From assembly GCF_023898315.1 (NCBI RefSeq), contig NC_064616.1, positions 540,941,602 to 541,005,601 on the forward strand: a stretch of DNA of 64,000 bases, read 5' to 3'. Every line of letters begins with the position of its first letter. Position 1 is the stretch's first letter. Source of the DNA: Schistocerca nitens. Taxonomy: Eukaryota; Arthropoda; Insecta; Orthoptera; Acrididae. Position numbers and translations under genes: made by a program. Shown here piece by piece: positions 21,003-32,100 of this stretch. Below the pieces are notes generated by a model. It saw only the letters and a program-made list of their open reading frames with translations. It did not search any database and was not told where the DNA came from.

Positions 21003-22342
21003 CGAGGGCAGTTCAATAAGTAATGCAACACATTTTTTTTCTGAAACAGGGGTTGTTTTATTCAGCATTGAAATACACCAGGTTATTCCCCAATCTTTTA
21101 GCTACACAACACTATTTTTCAACGTAATCTCCATTCAATGCTACGGCCTTACGCCACCTTGAAATGAGGGCTTGTATGCCTGCACGGTACCATTCCACTG
21201 GTCGATGTCGGAGCCAACGTCGTACTGCATCAATAACTTCTTCATCATCCGCGTAGTGCCTCCCACGGATTGCGTCCTTCATTGGGCCAAACATATGGAA
21301 ATCCGACGGTGCGAGATCAGGGCTGTAGGGTGCATGAGGAGGAACAGTCCACTGAAGTTTTGTGAGCTCCTCTCGGGTGCGAAGACTTGTGTGAGGTCTT
21401 GCGTTGTCATGAAGAAGGAGAGGTTCGTTCTGATTTTTGTGCCTACGAACACGCTGAAGTCGTTTCTTCGATTTCTGAAGAGTAGCACAATACACTTCAG
21501 AGTTGATCGTTTGACCATGGGGAAGGACATCGAACAGAATAACCCCTTCAGCGTCCCAGAAGACTGTAACCATGACTTTACCGGCTGAGGGTATGGCTTT
21601 AAACTTTTTCTTGGTAGGGGAGTGGGTGTGGCGCCACTCCATTGATTGCCGTTTTGTTTCAGGTTCGAAGTGATGAACCCATGTTTCATCGCCTGTAACA
21701 ATCTTTGACAAGAAATTGTCACCCTCAGCCACATGACGAGCAAGCAATTCCGCACAGATGGTTCTCCTTTGCTCTTTATGGTGTTCGGTTAGACAACGAG
21801 GGACCCAGCGGGAACAAACCTTTGAATATCCCAACTGGTGAACAATTGTGACAGCACTACCAACAGAGATGTCAAGTTGAACACTGAGTTGTTTGATGGT
21901 GATCCGTCGATCATCTCGAACGAGTGTGTTCGCACGTTCCGCCATTGCAGGAGTCACAGCTGCGTACGGCCGGCCCGCACGCGGGAGATCAGACAGTCTT
22001 GCTTGACCTTGCAGCGATGATGACACACGCTTTGCCCAACGACTCACCGTGCTTTTGTCCACTGCCAGATCACCGTAGACATTCTGCAAGCGCCTATGAA
22101 TATCTGAGATGCCCTGGTTTTCCGCCAAAACAAACTCGATCACTGCCCGTTGTTTGGAACGCACATCCGTTACAGACGCCATTTTAACAGCTCCGTACAG
22201 CGCTGCCACCTGCCGGAAGTCAATGAAACTATACGAGACGAAGCGGGAATGTTTGAAAATATTCCACAAGAAATTTCCGGTTTTTTCAACCAAAATTGGC
22301 CGAGAAAAAAAAAGTGTTGCATTACTTATTGAACTGCCCTCG
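21003..22342 (-). mobile_element. Intact mariner transposon with perfect inverted repeats
   Basis: The 1340-bp element has perfect 29-bp terminal inverted repeats (21003-21031 and 22314-22342, CGAGGGCAGTTCAATAAGTA and onward). TA lies on each side (21001-21002, 22343-22344). It sits in the middle of an older Tc1 relic whose transposase resumes on the far side. The single gene is open. This combination is what a recently inserted, possibly autonomous mariner looks like. Confidence 0.96.
21112..22182 (-). CDS. mariner transposase, intact (356 aa), DD34D
   Basis: It would excise and reinsert its own element at TA sites. I chose the ATG at 22182 (MASVTDVRSKQRA), which gives about 356 aa, close to the usual 345-350. 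The frame is open 37 codons further up, but that part runs into the inverted-repeat side. The N-terminal 110 residues carry two helix-turn-helix units (SKQRAVIEFVLAENQ.., later RRITIKQLSVQLDISVGSA). Catalytic residues: Asp in VTGDETWVHHF, Asp in LLHDNARPHTS, Asp in YSPDLAPSDFHMF. Thirty-four residues separate the last two, the mariner DD34D signature. The WVPRCLTE motif is close to the family WVPHxLTE. No stop, frameshift or missing catalytic residue is visible. It resembles insect transposases commonly annotated as SETMAR-like. Confidence 0.95.
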   Translation of the reverse strand: MASVTDVRSKQRAVIEFVLAENQGISDIHRRLQNVYGDLAVDKSTVSRWAKRVSSSLQGQARLSDLPRAGRPYAAVTPAMAERANTLVRDDRRITIKQLSVQLDISVGSAVTIVHQLGYSKVCSRWVPRCLTEHHKEQRRTICAELLARHVAEGDNFLSKIVTGDETWVHHFEPETKRQSMEWRHTHSPTKKKFKAIPSAGKVMVTVFWDAEGVILFDVLPHGQTINSEVYCATLQKSKKRLQRVRRHKNQNEPLLLHDNARPHTSLRTREELTKLQWTVPPHAPYSPDLAPSDFHMFGPMKDAIRGRHYADDEEVIDAVRRWLRHRPVEWYRAGIQALISRWRKAVALNGDYVEK

Positions 22343-22821
22343 TACTAACACACCACAGGCCTATTTTGCTGTTTTATGTACCTTCTTGCTTCCCACTGTT
22401 GAAGAGTAATCCGGGGATGGCGATTTCATCTGTCAACACGATCGAGCACCTGTTCATGATGCACGGACTGTAGCGGAGTGGTTAAACGACAGTAACATTC
22501 GTGTAATGGACTGCCCTGCACAGAGTTCTGAATTGAATTGTATAGAACACCTTTGGGATGTTTTGGACGCTGACTTCGTGCCAGGCCTCGCCGACCGACA
22601 TCGATATCTCTTCTCAGTGCAGCACTCCGCGATGAAAGGGCTGCCATTCCCCAAGGAAACTTCCAGCAGCAGTCTGAACGTATGCCTGCGAGACTGGAAG
22701 CTGTCATAAAGGCTAGGGGTGGTCCAACACCATACTGAATTCCAGCATTAACGATGGAGGGCGCCACGAACTTGTAGACATTTTTAGTCAGGTGTCCGGA
22801 TACTTTTAACCACATAGTGTA

Positions 22822-24780
22822 TTTTTGGGCCTTTATGAAAAAACACGTGTAATCGAATGTGCGGTCGACGTATATTGAAGTTGAGTAGTGCTATCCCTGT
22901 CGGCTCCCTTTCATACAGCTAGGAACGAAGTTCCGCCGGTTCACAATATTAAATCGGAACGACAGCATAAATAGTACATAATACGCTTGTAAACCATTGA
23001 CATTTCCTACATATTTCCAACACACAAGTAGGTGACTTAGTGACAGCTTCGTAGAGCCCTTACAAAGAAAGAGGACCGAATATTCAGTTGGTATAAAATC
23101 CGGTCATAAGTAGGACCTGCATATACAGCAGGGGAAATGATAAATACCATGACCACAATCACGGGTCTATTGGATGCATAAGTAATCATTTGGAAAACTT
23201 AATATACAAAATTCCTTCCATTTTGTTCGTCTTTACCGTTCAGTATACAAAAAAGTAAGTAACTTTCTGCTTCTCTATAAATTCTTTGTGGCCTTTATCC
23301 TCTGTCCTGCATCATTTTCTGTTTGAAGGACCTACTGTACGTTTCGGTCTCAGATGCAGCCACCGAAAAGGAGACAGGATGACCTTGCAAGGAAATTATT
23401 ACTTACATAGGTTAATCGTATTACACCACTCCGTCTTGTTACCTCTATAAAGTGATTCTATTGGGAGTAACGTACCTACAAATCATTAGCCAACAGCTAC
23501 ATGCTGAATACGTAAGTAAAACATCGCTAGTAGAGCTCTGCTTTTGGATGTCTGTTATATTTGTTCAATTCTTTGTTACCCACAGCTTTAGGGGTGGCGT
23601 TGACGACGCTCCCATTTCGCTTTCTGCTGACTTGATTTCATATTCCTGTGAAACAAGTAAATGTAGCGTGGGGGTTGCAAAATAGTCGGAAACAAAGCTG
23701 AAACGATTCACCAATTTCCTGGTAGGGTGCTAAACTGCACCTGTTTACTCCTTGTTGATTCATACCCAAATATCAGTAAAACTTACAGTAATTAGAGAAA
23801 GCGTAATCGACGCTGCCGGATTTATATTTTTAGGAGATTTCTGACCTAATGAAGAATAGTTCCTCTTCATGGCCACCGACGCGTTCTCAAACCTGAAGAA
23901 AGCTGAAGAAATGTTTGCATTTCCTACCACGAGTTAAGGCACGTAACTTGATTGTCACAGTAGTGAAAGGCTTAAGATTCCTAAATACTAAAGCGAATTC
24001 TGTGAGGTTTTCTAGCTCCTTCAAGAGTAAAATTACTGAAGGACATGCCATTTTGCTCCAACTTTAAAAAGGTTCGATGATACTTTTTTCGTAGTACGAT
24101 GAAATATTGAACCAGCCATGGCATTTTGTACAAACATGAAGTCAAGCACACTGTTGGTTTAAAATTTACGTAGTATTCTACGACGCAACTTAAGCCATAA
24201 CTAAGTCATAGTTCTAAAAAAAGTCAATCATAACTGTCAATGTCAGTTGTGCCGAACACTATTCGCGATTTAAAGAATGAAATCTTATCTTGAGCAACAT
24301 GTGCTAATACTTAGTAACTTAATAGCTTTTGTCTACTCTGAAACATCTAATAAATTACAATTTTGTATCTGGGTGTGTATGACCCAGATTATCCTTGGCC
24401 ATCTGGAGCATTTCAATAAAATTTGGTGCCTATACGTCTTTGTACTAAGACAATGCTCATGAGGAAAAGACACCATCAGCATTCCTGTTTCTGGAGTTGG
24501 CTGTGAGAACATTAACACACATGCGGATGACTCTGCAACGCATGGAGAAACTTTATACATGTCTGACTTATCTGGAAAAATGTCGTGTTGGAGTAAGATG
24601 CTCTTACCGGCTTTTATGGTTGGGTGTGTTATGAATAATGTGGGATGTAGACATAATTTAAAATGAATCAAACTGCCGGAAAAAATAGTAGACTATTTTA
24701 TATGTCAAATTTAACTCAAGATTTATTGTTGCTACAGTGCATATGATGTGCACGGAAGTATTAGAGTTACTGATCAACAT
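22822..24780. other. No recognisable gene
   Basis: About 2 kb of AT-rich sequence. Frames are short and show no domain, and no repeat shared with the rest of the window was noticed. Confidence 0.45.
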
Positions 24781-24814
24781 ACAAGCGGTTCTGAAGAACC
24801 AGTTGTCGACACAT

Positions 24815-25845
24815 ACTGAGACACACATTTTTGCACCTGGTGCAGCATCCATTGGCGTCAATGCAGGCGCTGACTCTGTCATCCAGTCTATCTTACAGTT
24901 TGGGAATACTGTCCTGGGATACGTCATGCCACGCCTGCTCGACCTGTTCACGTAGTTCTGTGAAAGCTGTTGGTTGACGAATCGCACGAGTTACTCCTCG
25001 TCCCATCGTATCCCAAACATGCTCGACAGGAGGCAAAGCCGGAGACCGTGCTGGCCACGGAAGTTGCTGCACGTCTAGCGGAGTACATTGACTTCCACGG
25101 CCAGCGTGTTGGTGAGCATTATACTTTTGGAACCACACATCATCTTCCTGTCGCAAGAACGGTAACAGAACTGGTCTAATAACATTCTGCACATACCGAG
25201 CGCTGGTTAGCGTCTCCCCCAGAAACACCGAAGGTGACCAAACGTTGTGGTTTATCATACCAGAGATGATGAGGCATTGGTGGTGGGTGGTGGGCGAGTG
25301 GGGGGGGGGGGGGGGCAGTGTGTCATGGACGGATACCCTCTACGAGACAACTCTGAGCAGGTCTATGTCGTACGCACAAACGACCATCACTTGCGTGCAG
25401 GCAGAATCTACTTTCATCGCTGCAGACCATGCGCCATTCCATCTGCCAAGTGATCCTCTGATGGGACCAGTACTGCCGTGTACGTCGATGCTGTGGCGTG
25501 AGTGGATGTTGGGCTATATGACTCTGTGCCTGTAATCCCACTGCCAGAAACCAGTTCGAAGCAGTCAGTGTTGACAGAAATGGGCTCACAAGGTTCCTTA
25601 TTTGTGCTGTGGTAGCTTTATGTTGTGGCACTGCTGCCCTTACAAAACGATGGTTCTGGGGAGCGTCTGTGCTGCATGGACGTCGAGAATTCGGCAACAG
25701 TTATGAGAATTTCACGTGTCATCTGATACCAGCATCGCTGCACAGCTAACACAGCACGTCCGACTTGTGTGGCAATGCTCCGAAAGGACCATCCCTCACC
25801 TCGGAAGGCCACAGTTTGACCCCTTTCAGTCTCGCTCATTTCGCT
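24815..25845 (-). pseudogene. Tc1-like transposase relic, DD32E family
   Basis: On the minus strand, pieces run from an N-terminal MSETERGQTVAFRGEGWSF with RSIATQVGRAV, through LTPQHRRTRQYWS and CSDESRFCLHASDGR (first Asp kept), to LPWPARSPALPPVEHVWD (Glu kept) and DSIPKL. The second catalytic Asp is lost: FQKYNAHQH replaces the expected Q-Q-D-N. The spacing to the Glu is 32 residues, as in the intact Tc1 copies at 6182 and 41139, so it is a related but older family. A 16-base G run (25300-25315) and frameshifts break it. I did not find its inverted repeats. Confidence 0.8.
25300..25315 (+). repeat. G homopolymer of 16
   Basis: An uninterrupted G run inside the Tc1 relic, preceded by GGTGGGTGGTGGGCGAGT. 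It is simple sequence and may be unreliable in length. Confidence 0.9.
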
Positions 25846-27117
25846 GTACGAAGCTCAAGTGCTTCTCTTTAGCATGGTTGCCTGCTTGCTTCACACGTTT
25901 ATACCACAGTGAGTTTTCTCGCTGTGGGCATTAACTGTAAAAAGATGAACATAGATGGTACCCTGATAGCTATTCCACTACGCTATCTGTTCGCAGACGA
26001 CGTTAAAACCATTATCAGTACGTCTGCTCTCCCGCAGGTGGAATATACAGGCATCGGATGGAAATAGAAGTCAGATTTCCAGGTGTACAAATTTTTTCTG
26101 TAGTCTAAGCAGAATTTAACCTCACAATTCTCGTGTTTTTAGTGCATAGATAATAGGAATATTTGGGATATTGTTAGTAAATGTCAGTTCTACTACTAGC
26201 TCTCAGACAGACAATCATTCACTTTTAACTTCATAAAGATACAAAAACTGATCAACATGATTACAAAAAACTGGTCGTTATTTGGCAGAGTACTATAAAG
26301 ATACAGCTGATGTTACACACAACGGAAGAGAAAAAATAGGATGTACTTAATAACATTTGGTATCTATTCACGTTAGAGACTGAATAAAACTATCTAATGG
26401 ATGTAATCAGCTCGCAGTTTCTCCGTTTATGAACGGTTGAGTGTTTAGTAGAACACAAGCTAACTACCAAAACGAAATAACGCATAGAAGATACCACATA
26501 ACGCTCACAAGCACTGACGACAGAATTAGCTTCTACTGGCATATTTTCAACTCGTGTTACACATCATATCGCCAAGCGGCCGGGATACTACAAGCTGTTG
26601 GTTTAAGGATAGGCAAATGCGCTTTTGTGTGAGTGGACTCATGTGGGTGCGTACACTGCTTGTCCGCTGGCGCTGTCAGCCAGCAGTTCTCTCTCCACCT
26701 CCCTGTTATCCTCACTCGCTTGTTAATGATGCACGCACGGCAGGACCAGCCTGTTTACTTCGTGTCGGTATTGCTGGCGTTCGCGCTAGGACAAAATTAA
26801 GAAGAGGATAATAGCTCAGGATGTATTGAGACCCTCAAAACGAAAATCGGACGAATCCCTATGCTTTAACCCAGCATAGTAGAAGAAAGTTTTTTTTTTT
26901 TTATTGAAACGCAAATCGGCTCTTAGTGCCCGTTTTGTAATGCTGCTTAATCGACGTGAGAGAAATAAAATGTGAAGGAAAATCTTCAACTCCTTTAGAA
27001 ATTTCTGATAGCGTTTGATATGGAGCAAAGGAAGGCCAACCTTCTCGAGCTAAAACTGGAAAGAGAGAAGGAAGAAAGTCCATGTTGATATATGTCGTTA
27101 CTTGAAAATGTTACTAT
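25846..27117. other. No recognisable gene
   Basis: Mostly AT-rich, with a GC-rich island near 26570-26790 that holds no recognisable domain. Confidence 0.45.
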
Positions 27118-27439
27118 TATAGGTAAAGGTGGATAAATGGGCCCCTACTTTGTTTTTTTTTATATAACACCTTTTATTTTTAGTATAATCACCTGAAATT
27201 AACAAAGCATTTCTCTAGTATGTCCTGCAAATAGTTACGACATGTTTTGGTTCAACTTTTTAAGAGTTAAAACAAAATTTTATTTTTCCTGATAGTCTGC
27301 ATTTTGTTGCGTCAAGAATTTGTGCTGGTAATATGGGCCCCGATGTAGTTTGAAATAAAAAGAAACAAAAATTTGAAAAAATAATTTTATTTAATTTTTG
27401 TGTATAATGAAAGAAAGATTCACTCTGAACATTGTTAAT

Positions 27440-27866
27440 TGAGTCTACTGGTGGGATGATTTTCACAGCCTACGCCTAGTCTATTCACAAAAGTCACACA
27501 CATAAGTATCAAGTGATCCTGTTACAGCTGCAGATAATGCACCAACTTGCCTTTTTCCCTGCAGGCCGATGACACGAGAAATTTTTCTTTGAACGACACT
27601 AAGACCTGACTCATATGCCGGCTGGGGTGGTCGAGCGGTTCTAGGCGCTACAGTCTGGAACCGCGCGACGCTACGGTCGCAGGTTCTAATCCTGCCTCGG
27701 GAATGGATGTGTGTGATGTCCTTAGGTTAGGGACAGAGTACACTTTAACCGCTTTTTTCAACCCAATTTTTTCCTCTTTAATAGCTACAATAGCATTTGA
27801 CATATTTGCTTTGTCCCACGATTGCCGTTTCGATTTTTTTGGTGGTACAAGATGTCTTCGAGGCAT
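27440..27866 (-). pseudogene. pogo/CENP-B-type transposase remnant
   Basis: From the ATG at 27866 the minus strand reads MPRRHLVPPKKSKRQSWDK and then ANMSNAIVAIKEEKIGLKKA, the psq-type helix-turn-helix that opens many pogo-like transposases. It stops at the SINE edge after VYSVP. Beyond the SINE, near 27610 downward, it reads ESGLSVVQRKISRVIGLQGK and RQVGALSAAVTG. This is the part that follows the catalytic N-V-D-E-T motif in the family. The middle third of the protein is missing, so the gene was deleted internally as well as interrupted by the SINE. It is not the same sequence as the fossil at 14.2-16.6 kb, only the same superfamily. Confidence 0.7.
27618..27731 (+). mobile_element. Family I SINE, 3' truncated
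   Basis: GCCGGCTGGGGTGGTCGAGCGG head, B box GGTTCTAATCC (mutated), and body as far as GTCCTTAGGTTAG, then unrelated sequence. No clear target duplication was found. Confidence 0.85.
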
Positions 27867-28332
27867 CTGAAACATAAAGAGTAGCAATATTTGTAAATGG
27901 TCCCATACAATCTGATTGATTTTACGGGGCCCATAATACCAGCAGCAAAAGGGGCCCATATATCCACCCTCGACATCTTGGGAAAACGATTTTGCTTACG
28001 GTTAGTTTGGTTCGCAACCGACGTTAATTAATGTAAAACGGCATCCCAACAACAACCCAAATACGTACCTTACCTTAGTTTTAGTAATAAAATGTTAGAA
28101 ATTTGAGTTTTATTCAAATAAACACTAACCTTTCAAACTTTTGATGACAGCGAAAAAATTTACAGCACAACTACTCACAAACCATGACAGCTACTACGCC
28201 TGCACACTCTACAGTGAAGTTAGGCAACTAGCTCTAGTAGCTCATGTGCTCTCCGCTAGAATTCATGGCCTGTACTTCCAAATATGTAGGGGACCCATAA
28301 TACCAGCAGGGGCCCATTTTTCCACCTTTGCC

Positions 28333-29717
28333 TCTATTTATAAGTGTATGTGATTTTGGCCTCGGTTTTACCTCCTCCTTGAAACATATTAAGAGGCAGC
28401 GTCTCACGTTTTTCGCAATGATGGTACATTTACAGTTATCCATCACGGAGCTCTTGAAGTAGTGAAAACAGCGCGTTGCTCCAGAACGTACTTTCAACAT
28501 GTATAAGTACATAGCATTATTCATGGACATGAATGGAACGCCAGTGAAAGTCTTTTGATCACCTCCAGTGTCTATTTGATCTTGCGTTCCTAGCCTACGC
28601 TACGAAGCATCTGAGTGTATTGCGTACAACTTCGCAGGGTGGATTTAAATTCATTACTGAAGTTTCGGACATCAGATTTGGTTTATAAAAGAAAGCTACT
28701 TTTGCGAATAAAATTACATTCAAGAGTGTCATGCATGATACTTGCTTTCCGTAAAGCCTTGGCCGGCATTCTCAACTGTAAAATGGCACCTCTATCTTTT
28801 GTTAAAGACGTCTACGACATTTTGCATGAAGAAATATCACTACAAAATTTTTGATTAATCGTTAACTTTAAGTTGAAAGTTTGAATAACTTAACTGGAAT
28901 GGTAACGGAAATAAGACGTTGCTGTGAGACAAAGAATTTTATATAACAACAACATTTTATTTAATAAAATCATGAAAATAACTCCTTGATCTCTCACTTT
29001 ACTTAATGGTACGCTTATATGGAATTCTGGCTCGTCATCAGTGATACGAAAAAAAATAGAAATTTAATGCAACCTGACTATCTGTCCTAACGAAGATGAC
29101 TATAGGAGCCATCACGCTGAGCGTCTTTACTCACCAGAGAAATTCAGCGGGGAATGCCTAACCGACTCCCGTCGTCCGGGGTCCACACATGGCGGCCAGA
29201 AGGGCTCAGAGAGTCTGCACAGCGTCTATCTTCCAAACTAACTGGGCCTTCTAACGCACGATGAACTTATGTCTCTCTGATCCAGAGCAGTCGCACTCCA
29301 CTTGATACAATGGTTGGCTAAACTGTATCTCCACATTCAGAGAACCCACAGCAGACAGTCCACGCATACGTCAACAGAGGACCCGCATTCACATTTGCTG
29401 ACTGTACTAAGAGTGATAATATAACATCGTTCCGGATTAAAATTCCCTGAGTGTCGGAAGGGCATCCAGGTGTGTTTTGAGCATGTGACTCTTGTAACAA
29501 GCCATGTAGCGACTCACATGGAGCCGTTACATAACCTTTCCCTTCTGAGAAAAAATGAGCAGTAGATGTCCTTGCTTTGGAAGTGAATTTTCAAACTTTT
29601 TTGATCGTAGTGGCAAGAGCTGCATTATGTAAATATATGATTGACAACTAATTTTAGGTACACAATGTCCCAATCATCTAATATATACAACATAATATAT
29701 GGAAATTATTAACTATT
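28333..29717. other. No recognisable gene
   Basis: Contains only the short dispersed repeat at 28637-28715. A 79-codon frame at 28615-28854 overlaps that repeat and has no known domain. Confidence 0.45.
28637..28715 (+). repeat. Short dispersed repeat, partner at 4907-4985
   Basis: GGTGGATTTAAATTCATTAC, a short variable part, then TTTATAAAAGAAAGCTACTT, matching 4907-4985 at about 80 percent by eye. Confidence 0.5.
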
Positions 29718-29729
29718 AACAAATTATTC

Positions 29730-29860
29730 AAATGGTTCAAATGGCTCTGAGCACTATGGGACTTAACATCTATGGTCATCAGTCCCCTAGAACTTAGAAC
29801 TACTTAAACCTAACTAACCTAAGGACATCACACAACACCCAGTCATCACGAGGCAGAGAA
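29730..29860 (-). mobile_element. SINE with family I body but a different head, 5' truncated, with TSD
   Basis: The body equals family I (AAATGGTTCAAATGGCTCTG to ACCTAAGGACATCACACA), but the head side reads, on the minus strand, TTCTCTGCCTCGTGATGACT and GGGTGTTGTG instead of the usual TCGGGCATGG. It is truncated before any B box. A perfect 12-bp duplication AACAAATTATTC (29718-29729, 29861-29872) proves a separate insertion. Confidence 0.88.
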
Positions 29861-29872
29861 AACAAATTATTC

Positions 29873-30529
29873 TCCTTCAGTGAATATCGACACAACCCTA
29901 ACGCAGTAACATACAGGCCCATGCCCTTCTGAAACATCATTGCACAAAACATACATGATTTGACTTAGCATTTAAGCTGAACGCAAGTCATTTCATCTGT
30001 TCGCTAGGCCGAGAACTCTGTCTTAAATGTTATGTAAGAGAGAGCAATTTTGAAATTGTTACCAAAGACATAATCATTTTCTACGTTTTAAACATTCGAA
30101 ATCTCAAGAATCTTTCACATGCTAGTGTACAGATACATACTACTCATAAAACATATATACAAATCGATAGTCAACTTTTGGGCACTAAAATTATTAGTAT
30201 CATTTCGTAAGTGCTCCTTTGAAATAATCTACAAAACAGAGGAAAACATATAAAATCTTTCAACTTGAAAAATTTAAGCAAATTACATGAGAAACTTAAC
30301 CGAGTTCAGTTAATACAACATTCCCCAGCTTATTTTGGCACTTCATGAATATTTTCCCTATTTTCAGATTGGCAAAGAAATATCATTGAAATTTCTGATA
30401 TTATCATATAAAGTCGTTAAAATATTTTAAGTTACATTACTGAACTTCGGAATAATGTGGTAAAGTCCTTTGTTGAACAATGGTCCATAATTTCTTTAGT
30501 TAGAAAACAAAAGATCACTTTGAAAGTAG
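29873..30529. other. No recognisable gene
   Basis: AT-rich; nothing is supported. Confidence 0.5.
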
Positions 30530-30538
30530 AATTTACCT

Positions 30539-30733
30539 GCCGGCCGCGGTGACCGAGCGGTTCTAGGCGCTTCAGTCCCGAACCGCGCTGGTGCTCCGGT
30601 CGCAGGTTCGAATCCTACCTCGGGCAAGGATGTGTGTGATGTCCATAGGTTAGTTAGGTTTAAGTAGTTGTAAGTCTAGGGTACTGATGACCTCAGATGT
30701 TGAGTCCCATGGTGCTTAGAGACTTTTTGAACC
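30539..30733 (+). mobile_element. Family I SINE, full length, with TSD
   Basis: GCCGGCCGCGGTGACCGAGC head, B box GGTTCGAATCC, complete body to TTTTTGAACC. Flanked by AATTTACCT (30530-30538) and AATTTACTT (30734-30742). Confidence 0.9.
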
Positions 30734-30742
30734 AATTTACTT

Positions 30743-31628
30743 TTCATTACAACAATCACAGATTTTAAGAAATCAGTCTCTACCATTAACATACGAACAT
30801 TTTTGAAAAATTACATAAGGATAATATATGTATAAATTCAGGTCCGCTATTAAAAAAAAAAAATCACGCTCTACCTTTGTTGAATACGTGTCACTTTCGA
30901 GCACTTTTATCCACATCACTATTAGTGCATTCGGACGACATCCATGTTGGGCTATTTGGTGGGTGGAGGGAGAAAACTTGTTGTGCAGGTAAGGACTGTA
31001 GACTGCCCCTCTGCCACGCAGATCAACTCATTGCATCTGGCCTCTCCCTTACGATTTGGCAGCAGCTCATCAGGAGCTCTGGTGCCCCGTGTTTACAGCC
31101 GCAAACGGACACGTCTGCACGTGTTTCCGCGTCAAGTGAGTGTCGACCTCCAGGGCAGGATGAACTTACCCCAGCTGTCATCGTCTCTTGCCGCGTCTAG
31201 AGTGCCTGGACCCGTCTGGCTGACATCTAATAGTAGTATGGCATTATCAGCCACTGTTGTGCTGATAGCCACTACTCATGACGTTAACTCCTCGGTAGCT
31301 TCATTCCCCTTTCATCCTTCTGCAGTCCCGCCATGCCCGACTCTGGTGGTGAGTCTGACATGTCTCTTGATTCGGTACTGCAGGCACTGTGGGTGTGGTG
31401 GTGTTGCTAACAGGTCACCACTGGTACCAAGACCCTTGCACGCACCCGTCCCTCTTCGCTCATCCATCCTACCTCATCGCAACGCCTGACCTAGGGTAGC
31501 CAAGCTCGTCTCTTACGGTCGCTGCAGTCTTCGATTTTGTATTTGGCAACGGCTGCTAGGCTGGCAGCGCGTCGCCTTACTTGTCGTCTGTGCGGACTGT
31601 CCGTGACTATTTGACGTTTCTGCGCGAC
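30743..31628. other. Unassigned sequence, GC-rich from 30950, upstream of the Jockey element
   Basis: Frames up to 181 codons occur (30944-31489), but none has a domain I know. If the Jockey target duplication proposed at 31629 is right, this block was once joined to the GC-rich block starting at 37497, and both might be LTR sequence of gypsy copy B. Confidence 0.35.
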
Positions 31629-32100
31629 TCCACCAGTGCTCTCTGCACCTGGCGTAGCTGCCCGCTGATAGCTCCTCGGAGTGGTCTCAAATAAGCTGCT
31701 ACTGGCGTAGCTGCCAGTGACGCTCTACTGAGCGGCACGAACCCGCGCAAGCCGCTTAACGCTTTCGGGCGCTAAGTGGCAAGAGTTTCGGCTCAACTCC
31801 CTGCAACTTCGGTTGCAAACCTCCCCAGCGGGACTCTCCCGTTCTTTGGTAGGGTAATCTCAGTGTCAGGGGCCCGTTCACGTCGGATAACCCCGCGCAC
31901 TGTAGGCCGCTCTCTTCATCCCGCGCTCTCTTGCGCCGCGCATTGCACTCCGCGCAGATAGGACGTAGGGATACCCCTCTTCTGTAGGAACACGATACAC
32001 AGCGCTTTCGCTAAAAAGCAAATTTTGTCTTCTCGTGAAAAGAGCAAATTGTCGTGCATCCATCCCTCCCTATCCAATAAAAACTCCTGTAACAGCAAAG

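Larger units (their letters stand above)
20600..22819 (+). pseudogene. Tc1-like transposon relic split by a mariner
   Basis: The first part (20600-21000) reads ITQEFQIASASTASTM, GCGYGERPVNA and VMIWSCFSWRGLAPI across frameshifts. The second part (22345-22819) reads QHDRAPVHDARTVAEWLND, PAQSSELNCIEHLWDVL and further C-terminal sequence. The spacing between QHD and the Glu is 34 residues, the normal Tc1 value. The right inverted repeat is intact: TCAGGTGTCCGGATACTTTT to CACATAGTG, followed by TA (22820-22821). The left inverted repeat and N-terminus are lost at the SINE/LINE junction. Several stops show it is dead. Confidence 0.82.
27122..28332 (-). mobile_element. pogo-like DNA transposon, internally deleted, GGGCCC-containing ends
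   Basis: The ends are inverted: 27122 GGTAAAGGTGGATAAATGGG continuing CCCCT, and at the right end the inverse of GGCAAAGGTGGAAAAATGGG continuing CCCCT, 25 bp with two mismatches. Further GGGCCC boxes lie inside at about 27337, 27925 and 27950, and near the right end CCCATAATACCAGC is shared with the 27925 copy, so the motif is repeated subterminally. Coding remnants of a pogo/CENP-B-type transposase lie on the minus strand. A SINE sits in the middle. Exact edges are uncertain by a few bases, and a clean TA duplication is not certain. Confidence 0.7.

Noticed and set aside
30944..31489. 181-codon plus-strand frame before the Jockey element
   Set aside because: No domain and composition-driven; adjoining overlapping frames are equally long.
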